From Prostheceraeus crozeri (Eukaryota > Platyhelminthes > Polycladida > Euryleptidae), in assembly GCA_907163375.1 (NCBI GenBank), contig CAJQUW010005288.1:176827-240826 (forward strand): 64,000 bases of DNA. Direction: 5' to 3'. Shown one piece after another: positions 10,331-21,588 of the stretch. Position numbers and translations under genes: made by a program. The notes beneath the pieces are model-generated. The model did not search any database. It saw only the letters and a list, made by a program, of their open reading frames with translations, and was not told where the DNA came from. The first letter of the stretch is position 1; each line of letters starts with the position of its first letter.

Positions 10331-11056
10331 TTAAGTTTTGTTTAATAAAGTTTTGTTTAATAAAGTTTTGCTTAAATTTTCGCTTAAAGTTTTTAGCTCT
10401 TCTAAAAAAATTTTGTCATTTTCTTCATTAGAAATTTTACCATCACTAGAAATTTTGCCATCCTGTCTATTCTTATCATCAACTTTTTCGGACTGTAATT
10501 GAAAGGTTTGATTTACTTCATTAGCTATTTGATCAAATTTTTCAATCTCATCTAACGTAATAACATTATCATCACATACTCTTTGAAAGTAGTAATGTAG
10601 TTTATCATAGACTTCTTTAATATGTAAATGCTTAGTTTTTAATGATTTTCGTTTCTTAGTTATTAAAGATTTATCTAACATTGTAACAAGTGAAGTTGCA
10701 AAAACACCCGTACCTGTTAAAGCTGTAGCAACTACTGGAATTACTAAAACACCTGAAGATATAACAATTGTCAAAGCACCTAAACTTATTGTTAAGAATA
10801 TGCCAATTCCTTGTGTTACATTCTTAACTTTAGTCCATCTCTTTCTTAATTTTTTATAATGCTCTAATCTTAATAATAATTGAGATTCCTTATCTTTCAT
10901 ATAACGTACTCTATCTTTGTGTTTTTCTTTGTTCATTTTTTCAATGTTAATCTTTTCAATGTCCATTAAAGTAGAACTACGTTCATATGATAACGAAGGA
11001 TATATTCTTGAGGTTCCTTCCATTTCTGAAGTTCCTTCCACTTTTGTTTCTTCCAT
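10331..11056 (-). CDS. Small membrane protein of the Polinton-type element
   Basis: A 241-aa frame from an ATG behind TTTCTTTAAAAATGG. The frame is open a little further upstream, but that start lacks an ATG. Residues 1-80 are charged and helical. Two adjacent hydrophobic stretches, roughly residues 83-108 and 109-127 (GIFLTISLGALTIVISSGVL followed by a Gly/Ala/Val segment), look like a transmembrane hairpin. The C-terminal half is again charged and ends in two copies of LLNKT from a short DNA duplication (AATAAAGTTTTGTTT-type repeats at 10337-10370). Its role is unknown: possibly a membrane-active capsid component or a late egress-type protein. It is the outermost gene next to the terminal repeats. 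Confidence 0.5.
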   Translation of the reverse strand: MEETKVEGTSEMEGTSRIYPSLSYERSSTLMDIEKINIEKMNKEKHKDRVRYMKDKESQLLLRLEHYKKLRKRWTKVKNVTQGIGIFLTISLGALTIVISSGVLVIPVVATALTGTGVFATSLVTMLDKSLITKKRKSLKTKHLHIKEVYDKLHYYFQRVCDDNVITLDEIEKFDQIANEVNQTFQLQSEKVDDKNRQDGKISSDGKISNEENDKIFLEELKTLSENLSKTLLNKTLLNKT

Positions 11057-11098
11057 TTTTAAAGAAATATTATTAGTCACATGTTATATTTTAAAAAC

Positions 11099-11616
11099 CT
11101 GAAAGATGGATAAAATTCATGAATTTGAAATTCTCAACTTTTATGATTTTCGGTGTCCTGGAACGGTCATGATTTAAGCGAGAAAATTGTAATTCTCAAA
11201 TTTTGAGATTCTCAACTTTTATGATTTTCGGTGTCCTGGAACGGTCATGATTTACAAGGTAAAAATTGTAATTCACAAATTTTGAGATTCTCAACTTTTA
11301 TGATTTTCGGTGTCCTGGAACGGTCATGATTTACAAGGTAAAAATTGTAATTCTCAAATTTGAGATTTTGAAAAATTTGAAAATTGGGTATTTTTAAAAA
11401 CGCCCAAATTTATGAATTTAGGTCTTCATAACCTGAAAAAGGGTTCAAATTCATGAATTTATGTCGTTTTTAAAAATGCCATTTTTTGAAAAAATGGTAC
11501 TTTTTGAATGGACTAAATTCATGTATTTAGGTCTTAAAAACCTGAAAAAGGGTTCAAATTCATGAATTTATGTCGTTTTTAAAGATACTATTTTATGGTG
11601 TCCTGGAACGGTCTTT
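11099..11616. repeat. Tandem repeat block at the outer edge of the Polinton-type element
   Basis: Three direct copies of a 78-79-bp unit start at about 11130, 11208 and 11287. Each contains CAACTTTTATGATTTTCGG and TGTCCTGGAACGGTCATGAT. A second unit with AACCTGAAAAAGGGTTCAAA and TCATGAATTTATGTCG occurs at about 11430 and 11540. GTGTCCTGGAACGGTC appears a fourth time at about 11598. Composition changes to that of ordinary host DNA just after this block, so it probably lies in or next to the element's terminal repeat. The exact end and target duplication are not resolved. Confidence 0.7.
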
Positions 11617-12007
11617 TGCCCATTACTTATATATACCTCTAAATAAAATAAAATTGTGCATATACTATAAACACCAGATTGTCTGAAATTTAAGCCAGTG
11701 CAATTATGAGGCGGAACGCTGGTTTTAGGGAACGTCATCTTACCTTGTCTACATATTTGGCATTAACAATACCGACCACACCTGCTTCACTCCTCATTCG
11801 TGAGGTCTGGTCCGAATTTCTGTGAAGGAGTGTCAATAAGACACCTTTGTCGAAATTGAGTTCCTGCGAATTCTGAAGAAGGATGATTGAAAAAATGAGT
11901 CACATTTAGAAGACTGTACTATCAAACCTAAACGGAAGGAGTAGATGCTTTCAGTCACCAGGGACTATTGCGTCATAATCAGTTCGAAGAAATACGTTTC
12001 AAGCACT
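11617..12007. other. No gene recognised
   Basis: About 390 bp of host-type sequence after the Polinton edge. I see no coding frame, inverted repeat or RNA gene. Confidence 0.4.
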
Positions 12008-12079
12008 GTGGTCTCTGTGGCACAGTGGTTAAGTGCTTGACCTAATGATCCTTTGGTACACAGGTCGAGCCCAACAGGA
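12008..12079 (+). repeat. tRNA-derived SINE, 5' part (split copy)
   Basis: It has a Pol III-like A box TGGCACAGTGG and B box-like GGTCGAGCCC. It is the 5' half of a SINE family that also occurs at 21770, 23653 and 26688 on the minus strand. The copy is interrupted by the DNA transposon at 12080-14380 and resumes at 14381. Confidence 0.8.
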
Positions 12080-14380
12080 CTCTGCCGTCCAAAGGTAAAA
12101 GTGCGTAACTGACATTTTGGTGATTTTCAGTTTTTTGTATTTTTCGATAGAAAGTCAAATTGTACACCTATATTCAATGCAATAAATTCGTATTTGACTC
12201 CCAGCCGTCAATAGAATCATTTATGTAAACGTAACTGCAAATGAAGTTGCTATGTTCAACTCAGAATATAGCGTATCTGACATCTTCAATGCAAGAATAG
12301 CGTATCTGCAGCAGATACGTTTGAGTGTTTTGAAACATAGTATGGAGCAGATGCGTATCTGACCACTTGCGTCATTTTGCAATTAAAATGATCTCGATAT
12401 CTCCGCTCATACTTTACTTTTCACTTCAGAACGCGCTAGAAAGCTTCTTAACTCGTGTGGATTTTATTGCTGTTGAGTCGACTATAGTTGGTGACGCGAG
12501 TAATTGAATGAAGCATCACATCGAGGTCAGATTGATTTACATGTATGGTACTGGATGGGGGATAAAGTCATCACAATGAACTTGACATCAGTTTCTTGGA
12601 TTTGCACTGCATCTGAATTACACAAAGCTCTTCAGGAAGCACTTGATCCCCTTGATGCTTCAAAACTCTTACAACTTTCCATGGACGGTCCTATTGTTAA
12701 CCATTCTGTCTTCCGATTGATCAAAGAATCACGCGAGCATGACTCCGATCTTCTTGAAATCGCAACGCGTTCTCTTCGCATTGCCGATGGTGCACTTTGA
12801 ACAGTTGACAAGTCCAATAACATAATGAAGTTTCTTCGGAGCCGTTGGGAAGTGTTCAAATATCTTCCTTCGAGACGAGCAGATTACTTACACTCTGCAA
12901 AAACAAAAGATGCGAAAGTTCATCCGAAGTAATGAGCGACTCGATGGGTAGAGAATGTTCCAGTTACAGAAACAATTATTGCTCAAATTCTTATTTTGGA
13001 GACCTATGTCGAACATGTGATTGTGACACGTATTAAAATAGAACCAGAGTCAAAATCTTTCAAGCATATGAAGGAGATATTGAAAGATCCTCTGCTGAAA
13101 GCAATACTGTATTTTTGTGATTGTAGCTCTTGAATTGGAGGTTTTTGGAATAAAATTTCAGAGTGACAAGCCAATATTGCTATTTTTTTCGAATCATGCG
13201 AAACCATGATGGATTCTCTCTTACGGCGTTTTGTTAAACCGACTGCTACACGTCATCTCTCCACAATCCAATGATTAAGCCTTTACTTGATGTCAGAAAA
13301 TTTTCTTGATTTAAAATACATCGATGTTGGCTGTGTTGCTAGGTCGGCACTCAGACTCGTTTCATAGAACCAGACCAGAGATCGATCTCTTTGCAGAATG
13401 TAGAAATTTCCTGCAATACATATTGAAAAAATTTCTGATGCGATGTCCCATCAAATATAAGTTGAAAGTTCTGGTTGCCTTGATCCTCTGAACATGGTAT
13501 CTGATGGGAAACGGAAGTTCACCTTGCTGAATCTAGCGTTGGAGGAGATGGCAGCACGAAAATGGATGTCTGGATTCGAAGCTGATCGTGCAGAAGCTCA
13601 GCATATTTCACTGACAATCAACTATTTCGTACCTCAGTCTGTTTAACGTAGAATCCGATCGACTAGATGATTACTTGATTCCTTTTCTTGCGAGTGAATC
13701 CGTCAAATTCGGAATTATTGAACTTTGCTCTTATGGCTCTGTCTGAGTCACAGCCAGGTTCTCGAAAAAAAGGATTTAGTAATGAAAAATATGAAAGATC
13801 GCTCACTTATATTTCAGAGAATAATTAAGGAAATCTATCATGGTTAAGCCAAACAATTTAAAGTAACAAAAAAATAGATTTTATCGTCGAGAAGCGCATC
13901 AGCTCGATTTAAAGAAGCCAGAAAGTCGACGGGTATTCACTACCTTTTCCAAAATTCATCATCATTTACGTTGTCATCATATGTGTGTTACTTACCTCGC
14001 ATTCCCGGCTTTCGCTCGTTGCGCTTCTTCATCACCAACAAAAAACAAGCTATTTTCGAGTTACTTACGTCAGTTTTGTCCGATGCACATTCAATTGATA
14101 AATAGCGTATGTGCTGACCAATCACTTACGTTTTGAAACTGCTGAAATTTTGTTATAACATTTCAAATGCAAAACAACGGATTCACTATTATCGACTAGT
14201 TATTGATTTTATAATTTGCCTTCCCATGGTCAAAAACTTCTACATGTCTGCTCTGTAAGTAGACGATAGAAGTTTTGGATTACAATCAAACAGGAAATCA
14301 CAGTATGCAAAAAGACAAAATTGGCTCTACTGAAAATCGCCAAAATGTCAGTTACGCACTTTTACCTTTGAACGGCAGAG
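12080..14380. mobile_element. 2.3-kb DNA transposon with about 50-bp TIRs, inserted in a SINE
   Basis: The left end begins CTCTGCCGTCCAAAGG, followed by AAAAGTGCGTAACTGACAT and TTTTGGTGATTTTCAG. The right end (14332-14380) is its near-perfect reverse complement. It splits a SINE into two halves that together match the other copies, which fixes the boundaries to within a few bases. I cannot see a clear target-site duplication, so the superfamily is not assigned. It contains a decayed transposase-like frame at 12504-13210. Confidence 0.75.
12504..13210 (+). pseudogene. Decayed transposase-like gene inside the 12.1-14.4 kb transposon
   Basis: The clearest piece (12504-12800, 98 aa) reads LHKALQEALDPLDASKLLQL, then SMDGPIVNHSVF, then LLEIATRSLRIADGAL. 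I recall a block of the form SMDGPNVN...GSCGLHVVHGA from a widespread group of uncharacterised invertebrate transposon proteins, but could not check this. Reading onward with frame changes, pieces such as RWEVFKYLPSRRADYLHSAK and a KFQSDKPILLFFS-type segment (to about 13190) continue the same protein. Stops and frame changes make it non-functional. No metal-binding triad can be assigned. Confidence 0.45.
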
Positions 14381-14491
14381 GTGCCAGTAGAAGTCGGCAG
14401 GAGGGGCATCCGCACTAAAAGCACGACGACTGCTCCGCAATCTGACTGTGTCAGCACCGTCCAAATTCCAAGTAATGGAGGAGTAGTGATG
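14381..14491 (+). repeat. tRNA-derived SINE, 3' part (split copy)
   Basis: It continues the SINE interrupted at 12080. Shared body motifs are GTCGGCAGGAGGGGCATCCG, GTCAGCACCGTCCAA and GGAGTAGTGATGT, matching the minus-strand copies downstream. Confidence 0.8.
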
Positions 14492-15831
14492 TCGAAGTTG
14501 CATCCTACCTCATGTTGATAGACAAATATGTACGAGCACCTGTATGTGTGTCTAAAGCGAATTCCGCACCACTGTATTAAATTGCGGCAACATTGCATTA
14601 CTAAAATTCAAGATGTTATTATGACGCACTAGATGGCTATCAGACTGTGTGGCTAGATTAATGGAAGAATTCAGTGCGAATATAGGAGATATGGGAGTAT
14701 TGATCTATGGGTTTGATTAAGTAGCTTGATCGAGCACCTGCAGTACAGTCAAATCTCATCTTACACATGGTGATGTTCAATGCAAATGAAAAGATACGAA
14801 AAGATGTCCGACGATGCAAAACCGATATGCCTACTCTAGATGAAGAGAAATTGCCTTTCTCTTACATGAAATTTATGATTGCTTAAACTAGATTAACAAT
14901 CTATTTCGACCAGTTTCAATAAATTCATAATAATAATAATTCATTTTAGAATGGTGGACAAGCAGTTACTGCTATAAGAAGGAAAAATCTCACTCACCAT
15001 GCTGACATAAGATGATTTTGTGATGTATTGAATCGGTTTTGCCTGGAAATTGAGAAAACATAGTTTAAAATTCACGAAAATATTTCATAACTGACAATAT
15101 AAAATTTAAGAAGTTTAACTTTCGAAGAAAAGTGAGCCCGTGTAACTGCTGACATGAAATCGTAAAAACGAGCAACCTACGTATCAAAACAATATCAAAA
15201 CATACAGAACAGGTGTACCATATGCATGCGATTGAATCGAAACATGACATTGGTAACTAAAGAGACGCAATCTAATTTTGAAAGCTCAATTGGCCACTAA
15301 CTGATATTTCATTATGTCTTCGAGTTATGTCCTCAGTGATTGAACACATGCAGATTTGTTGGTCTAGCAGTTTTGGCGAGTATTTCTTTTGGGGATCATG
15401 GTCAAGTCATTTTAATATCGAATGTTTCTGATATCAAGGATTTTTGCCTTGCACAGCAGTTCAGTGTCAATAGGAAACTTTGCCGTGATGTGCGCATTAT
15501 CCATTCAAACACAAATGAGTTTCATTTTTCGATACTTTTATGCATTCCAATTTTTGATAGCTTTATAAAGCACTGGTAATAGACTGAACCATCTCGTTCT
15601 AGCGTACATCATATCGCTTTAATACAGGCTATTCCGTGGACAGTTTCCCATCATAAATGTATTCCAGATAATGTAGAAGTCGTGCATAGAAGATGCTTTG
15701 TTGGACAATCGATCCCCGCTTACGTCGGCGGTCACAAGTATGACGAGATATCTATTCTTTGATCATGATTGCTGTGACAACTGATGTGTGGTGGTGAGGG
15801 TTTGATCCTGTCAATTGACACAATCGCATGT
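14492..15831. other. No gene recognised
   Basis: 1.3 kb of host-type DNA. Only short chance frames occur (the longest is about 79 codons at 15340). None has recognisable motifs. Confidence 0.4.
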
Positions 15832-15906
15832 AGAAGGTTGTAGTTCAGTTGGTTGAGCAGAGGTCTAGTTAACCTGGGTCGTAGTTTCGAATCCTGCTAG
15901 CCGCAT
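15832..15906 (+). other. Degenerate tRNA-like sequence (tRNA-Thr-like, anticodon AGT)
   Basis: A box TAGTTCAGTTGG and B box GTTTCGAATCC are spaced as in a tRNA. The D stem GTTC/GAGC pairs. The anticodon stem AGGT/ACCT encloses CTAGTTA (anticodon AGT). The T stem is mostly paired. The acceptor stem has mismatches at its outer two positions. It is probably a tRNA pseudogene or the head of a SINE rather than an active gene. Confidence 0.45.
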
Positions 15907-18649
15907 ATCCTTTTTGCGTTGCAATTGGATCCATCGTTTATTTCATTCCGACAAATTGTTAAATATTGTGCATGGTCAAGAAATCGAAATTTTTCAGGTA
16001 CTATCGCATAATCGTTGAGATTATATGATCGCTATCGGTATAATAATTGAGACCACAATAATCAAAAATGTTATGATCGCAAAATGTTGGCAGATCCGTG
16101 AAGGTATTAAGATGAAAATTACAGCATATTATATGCAGCGATTTACTATTTTCTTAGCACGAACAGATAATGGATATGAAAAACTAACCGGTCTTATCAA
16201 AGTACTTGATTTGAGAACTTTGTTTGTATAATGCGACAGAAGAGTTGGGATGTCGTTGAATTTGACATTTCCGATATGCCACTTCGCTTCTTCATCTTCT
16301 TTGTAGTTAATGATGTAGTGAGAAACCATTCGATCCTCTCTGAAACGAATAGGACGCATTGAAGAGCAAATTTCTTTAAACCCAGATAATCATGCGATTA
16401 ACTTTAACTTGAAGAGAATATAAAAAAGGAGTCATTTTTGATGTCCATCCCAGACTTTTGGGGCCACTTAATGGAAGCACGATCGAATCTATGGAAGTAA
16501 ATAAATAATCATAGTAATGAAAGTTGGTTTACTATCACCTTTGACTTATTGGATAAAGCGATCAATTCAAAAAAGCAAGGCAAATGTGAATCAATGCAAA
16601 TTAGAACGCAAAAAGGGCTATGATGAGTATAATACATAACCAGATTTGAAGGCAGCGTCTGATTAATAAGAGCAACTTGCCCAAAAGTTATTATTTTCTG
16701 CAGGTATCAAAACCAAAGCATACAATGTGCACTAGATTATGCGCATGAGAACAAAAGATCAGGAATTCGTTTTCGAGGATATTCTGATCGATTGATCACA
16801 GATCAAATCTTTTACGGGCACAACAAAGCTATTTCGCATAGACTCAATGTCACACAGACATCATGCATAACTCTTGATCACTGATTTAAATCTTCTGTGC
16901 TCTCTCCTGAATTCTAAGCAAGTATGCATATTTTATTTAAAACTCAGCATTAAGGTAATTACATGTATAGAATTTCTATGTGATAAATTGAAACAACATC
17001 CGTGGTTAATCACAGATGACTAAAATTGATAAATCACACACTTATCAAATTTGGAGCAAGCTTGAACTTGTACTATGCATAAAGGAAGGACTTGCAAATC
17101 GCTAAATTTTCAGTCGAATCCAATCGGGTCGTGATTCGCTAACCTTCAATAGCTTTTTGATTTACTGCTTGCTTAGACGAGGGATGTTGAAGATCTCGTG
17201 CATTCTAAACATGAGCAACGAACAGGTCTTCCAAATTGCAAGCACCGATAGTTAGATGTTAATTAATATCAAAAGACGCTACATGAAACTTTTCGGGCTT
17301 GTCATGAGAACAAGTACGATGGAAACTTGGTAGGGCAACCACCGGAATGATGGACGGTACATGAGATAGCGGTAAACAAAAACTACCATTTGTGAATACG
17401 TTATCAAAAAAAGTGCAAACCATCACCCATCAATGCCACCGAAGCAATGAAATAAAGAGATAAATGGCGAAAGATGGCCATGTCATGATCTTCACGTTCC
17501 CGTGAACTATGCGTCAAAAAGTAGCCAATTACACTGTTAGCCAATAAGAAAATATATAGGCATATCAAAAACATTTTTGGATAGCTATTGAAAGATACAT
17601 TGATGCCATGGCGTACAGGTATAAAGGAGTACACAATTGTATACATTAGATTTTGAGCACTATAATGTATACTTATTCCTGTACAAGCATGGACTAGCCC
17701 GAGCCTGGAAACTGAAAATCATGGCAGCTCAGGTTCAAGGTCAGCGCTTGATTTAAAAAGCTTTCAAGAACCCGAGTTTGCAGCCACTAGTCATCTGAAC
17801 AAAATGAAACATGTGGCATGTAAACTCGTAAATTTAACGGGTTATTTTTAAACAGCTGAAGCGAACTGATTCGAATTTTTCTCTAGTCACAATTTCGAAT
17901 CGAATCTCGATGCTTCACAGGTCCCTAATGAAGGATAACCTAGTCGCTGCGCATGAATGTGATTGAATCATGATGACATTGCAGCTACAATCAATTGAGT
18001 GCGACATCGGAGTTGAGACAAAATACAGAAAGATCACATTTCTCATATCTGAACGTCGTTTGCAACGCTCTCATTATCCTTTTTCTGTTAACTATTGAAC
18101 TGCTTATCGTGTGTGATAGGAATTTTGATGACAAAAACGCATAATCCTCATTTTGCGATAGAAATGCTGCTTAGAAATTTTTGAGCTCCATTATTTCGAT
18201 TATCGATTATCTATTATTATTATCGATTTGGCCCTTTGATGATTTAAGTCATATATCTTTCAAAAAAATAAATCGCGTGACCCAGGCTCTGTGACTTTCA
18301 GTTTTTGTGTTATTTCTCATTTCCCCCCAAAAATCATAAGATTTGGCCTATTGGAATGACAAATTTCTATAAAAAAGTATAATTTTCTAAGATATGAATT
18401 CGCCAATCTTCAAACTCAGATTGATTAGTGACAAATGACTGCTTTCATCCATAGACAACAATGTCAGGAAACTTACAAAACACAAAGAACCAGATCTCCC
18501 TTCTTTGTTGAGCTGCTCCTGATAAGAAAAACGCCGCTATCTTCAGCAAGCAGAATTTGGTTTGCCTCTTGGCGAGGTATGTCTCCAAAGTTGTAGCTGA
18601 AAACGGTGCAAGACATTAATAATGATGCAAAAATAGAGACAATGAATTA
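15907..18649. other. No gene recognised
   Basis: 2.7 kb with only short unsupported frames on both strands. I see no transposon ends or RNA genes. Confidence 0.4.
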
Positions 18650-18850
18650 AATAGAAAAATTAAATATTGAGTTGCATCCTCAGTTGAAGAATAGAAACAG
18701 ACCTAAACAGCTCTCATTTCATCCAATATCAGGAATCATCAGCAGGCCTAGTTTACATCTCTCAACATCGACACAACTCCCTAATTATAGTTGCAGCCAG
18801 GTTCAAGGTCGGGTTGAGGTTGTTAAGGTTAATTTGAGATTTGCAATCAG
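18650..18850 (+). repeat. Dispersed repeat, copy 1
   Basis: About 200 bp similar to 40628-40835. Shared stretches include ATTGAGTTGCATCCTCAGTT, AATCATCAGCAGGCCTAG and CTCAACATCGACACA. It is non-coding and I do not recognise the class. Confidence 0.65.
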
Positions 18851-19634
18851 CAAGTTACAGTGAAATTTCGACCGGCATGAATTAATGAGACAATGAATTA
18901 ATAAAATTTGAGTGAATTAATGCCGTACATGGTACATCAAGTGCCTGAGCGATAAAAATCAACGATAAAACTTTCCACTAGTCGACTTGTTTGAAAAATT
19001 AAATTAAAGTTGCTAGAAATATCATCAGGAATAACAAATAACATCATCTATATTAACCTTGTCAATTTTATCACAAAGTTCATGTATTAGCAGAGGATAG
19101 TCACGATAGGTACATCGCGTAGTAAATTAAAAGATTAGAATTGAATTGTTGACTTATTCCACGTTATGAGAAAACCGGTAGATAAAGTAATAAATCGCGC
19201 ATAGTCAGTACTTTCTTCTACCTACCTTTCTAAACATGATTACCGGTAATTGAAATTGAGACTCCTAAAGATTTTGTATTCTAACACGAGAAGGATATTC
19301 GAATTCCATAATTTACGGAACTCATTACGGATTGCATTATTTATCGCGTTTACTCTAGATCACAATGAAAGCTGCTTGTGTCTCGCGTGATTCGTGCGCA
19401 TGTGTGAAAAAACCAAAAGACGTTTATATTCACATTAGCATCAACATCATCATCATCAAGCATTTCCTAATTTCATTTTCTCAATTATTTTGATGCTTAC
19501 AGGTTATGCATAATCGATTCCATTTGATTCCGCTGTTAGAGAATTCATTTGAATTCGTAACCTCAGTTAGACTTTTCAGATGAGTTCGTCTTACCATGGA
19601 TATCATCGAACTCTGTTCAAGTAATTCAAATCGT
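18851..19634. other. No gene recognised
   Basis: About 780 bp of host-type DNA with a short CATCAT run near 19445. Nothing else is seen. Confidence 0.4.
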
Positions 19635-19763
19635 TGAGGTAATAGGTATTCTATGGCCTCTGGAAGGCAAGAAAATGTAGAAATCTGAAGCCGCGAAGCG
19701 GCTGAAGATTTCTATCATTTTCTTACCTGACAGAGGCTATAGAATTCCTTATCTTCTAACCTC
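19635..19763. repeat. 129-bp imperfect palindrome
   Basis: Nested stems are visible: AGCCGC-GAA-GCGGCT at the centre, then AGAAATCT/AGATTTCT, AAGAAAATG/CATTTTCTT, CCTCTG/CAGAGG, ATTCTAT/ATAGAAT and GAGGT/ACCTC at the base. It could extrude as a long cruciform or fold as an RNA hairpin. It is adjacent to the recombinase gene and is a candidate recombination or replication site of that element. Confidence 0.8.
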
Positions 19764-20031
19764 TACGTCACTACATACATTGAATGTCCATGATAGAGAT
19801 GACCGCATAGAAAGCAAAATAATGATACATTGAGGGTAAATAATATTTCAAATTGCTATTATACGATAGTAAATGAAAATGCTGAGACTCATCTGAATTC
19901 ATTCAAATCTATGGAAACAATATTTTGAATTGAATATATGTTTATTTGTACAATTTGTAATAACGACGATAAGGACGATGGCTGGTCAGAATTAGACTTC
20001 TTTCATAGACTTTACAAATATTCCCGGTGGA

Positions 20032-21337
20032 GTGATTTCAGGTAAGAGTGGTCCAGAAATTGAAATATTAGCGCAAAATAGTATGCAGACATCATCAAAT
20101 AGTGAAGATGAAGAGTATCATGATCTCAGAGAACTCGAACCCGAAATTCAAGCTGAGCTCGATCTGGCAGAAGAACTAATTAAAAATAAGTCAACTGCAC
20201 AAAAGACAGCCGCTTCTGTCAATCGATTCAAATCGTTTTTACGTGAGAATGATTATCCGGAGAACATAGAAACAATGCCTCTAGCTTTTCTTGATAAATA
20301 TTTGAGGCACTATTATTCAACTTTAAAGCGATCAGATGGAGATCCATTGGCCCCGTCGACACTTTTGGGCATTCGGAGAGGACTAAATCGCTATTTAATG
20401 AACTACCGACCGATAAGTATCAGTAACGATTCCGGACTTCAACAAGTCCAACATTATATTGAAGGTTGTGGTTGGACGATTTCTAAATTCAGGTAGAGAA
20501 ACAAAACATTATCATCCGCTCGAAGAAGCAGATTTAAAAAACTATCAGAATATTTCGATAGAAAGAATCCAGTCTCCCTTCAAGAAGTAGTATTCAATAT
20601 TATTTATTATTTCGGACAGCGAGGACGGGAAACTATTCGTTCAATGTTAAGAGAATACATAGTTTTCCATGAATCTATTGGAATTCCTTATGTTGAACTC
20701 AAGGTTCCGATGTCGTCTAAGACTTAAGGCATCCCTTTCTCGGAATACTTACGGGAATACAAAGCAATGCAAAGTGTATGCTATTCTAGACGAGCCAGAA
20801 AAATGTCCTGTAACTGCGTTGCGTACTTACGTGAGAAAAATATCGAATATAAATTGTTTATTTCCAAGGTCCCTTCCTAATTTTTACGAAGATGCCTGGT
20901 ATAGTAGTAAGGCCGTGAGAGGCAAGGATTATTTGGGGAACCTAATGAAAATGTTGACAAAAAAGCTGAATTTAAGTAAGCAGTATACCAATCACTGTAT
21001 AAGATCAACAGTGGTTTCAAACATGATGGATGCAGGGCACGATGTCTCAGATATTGCCGCCGTTACAGGCCACAAATCCAGTGATGCTTTGAGAACTTAC
21101 GCCTCTCATAAACGAGATGAGCAGGTGCTTTCATTCAGCCAAACGCTCAGCAGCAGCTTGCACAAGCGAAAACACGAAAAAAATAATGAACAACACGAAA
21201 CAAGAGAAAAAATTCTGGTCATGTCCAAAGATACCATCAATGTGGATACGCGAAATCAATTTAATCAACTTTCCACAATATTTGGTAGTGGTAATAACAT
21301 ATCCATAAACGCCTTGAATATCAATATTAATAATTAA
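20032..21337 (+). pseudogene. Tyrosine recombinase (Crypton-like / DUF3504-type), frameshifted
   Basis: The N-terminal SAM-like core-binding part is 20032-20496 (STAQKTAASVNRFKSFLREN... PLAPSTLLGIRRGLNRYL). The catalytic domain starts in another frame, where FGQRGRETIRS near 20615 supplies the first catalytic Arg. The last piece (20669-21337) contains CPVTALRTYVRKI, NHCIRSTVVSNMMDAGHDV (second Arg), AAVTGHKSS (His) and LRTYASH (nucleophile Tyr). All canonical R...HxxR...H...Y elements are therefore present, but spread over at least three frame segments with stops at 20496 and about 20727. The left edge at 20032 is only a frame limit, as no good ATG is seen there. The C-terminal tail is Lys/Asn-rich and not recognised. 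Confidence 0.8.
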
Positions 21338-21588
21338 CTCTTTGCCTTCCAAGTGACTTATTTTCTTATGCTGGTTGTTATTGAGCGTTATGTGCATGGA
21401 CCGTAGATTTCGGTATTGTTTAGTACATGTAGGCCTACATGCGTGTTCTATGATCTTTTTATGAGTCGTGACATAATTATAGAAATTGGATATCTATTGA
21501 AGTTTTATCTTGCCTGCCTGAGACGTCAGGATAAATTTTCCTGCCGGCTAGCGACTGGAAAATCATAGCACGAGGTTAGAAGATAATA

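Larger units (their letters stand above)
19635..21588. mobile_element. Tyrosine-recombinase transposable element with palindromic ends
   Basis: A recombinase pseudogene (20032-21337) lies between a 129-bp imperfect palindrome on the left (19635-19763) and a hairpin-rich right end (about 21490-21588). The 15-mer TTATCTTCTAACCTC at 19749-19763 recurs as its exact reverse complement at 21572-21586. The combination suggests a Crypton-like or other YR-encoding element. True ends are not certain because the left palindrome extends outside the 15-mer. Confidence 0.6.

Noticed and set aside
11130-11365. Regularly spaced repeats considered as a CRISPR-like array
   Set aside because: The repeats are contiguous long tandem units without unique spacers, in eukaryotic DNA.
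1-11616. Bacterial or phage contamination as source of the AT-rich segment
   Set aside because: Gene set and motifs fit Polinton/Maverick elements, and a eukaryotic TA-flanked transposon is inserted in the polymerase.
20030-20050. Possible splice acceptor or donor at the left edge of the recombinase frame (CAGGTAAGAG)
   Set aside because: The gene is already frameshifted elsewhere, so an intron cannot be argued from this site alone.
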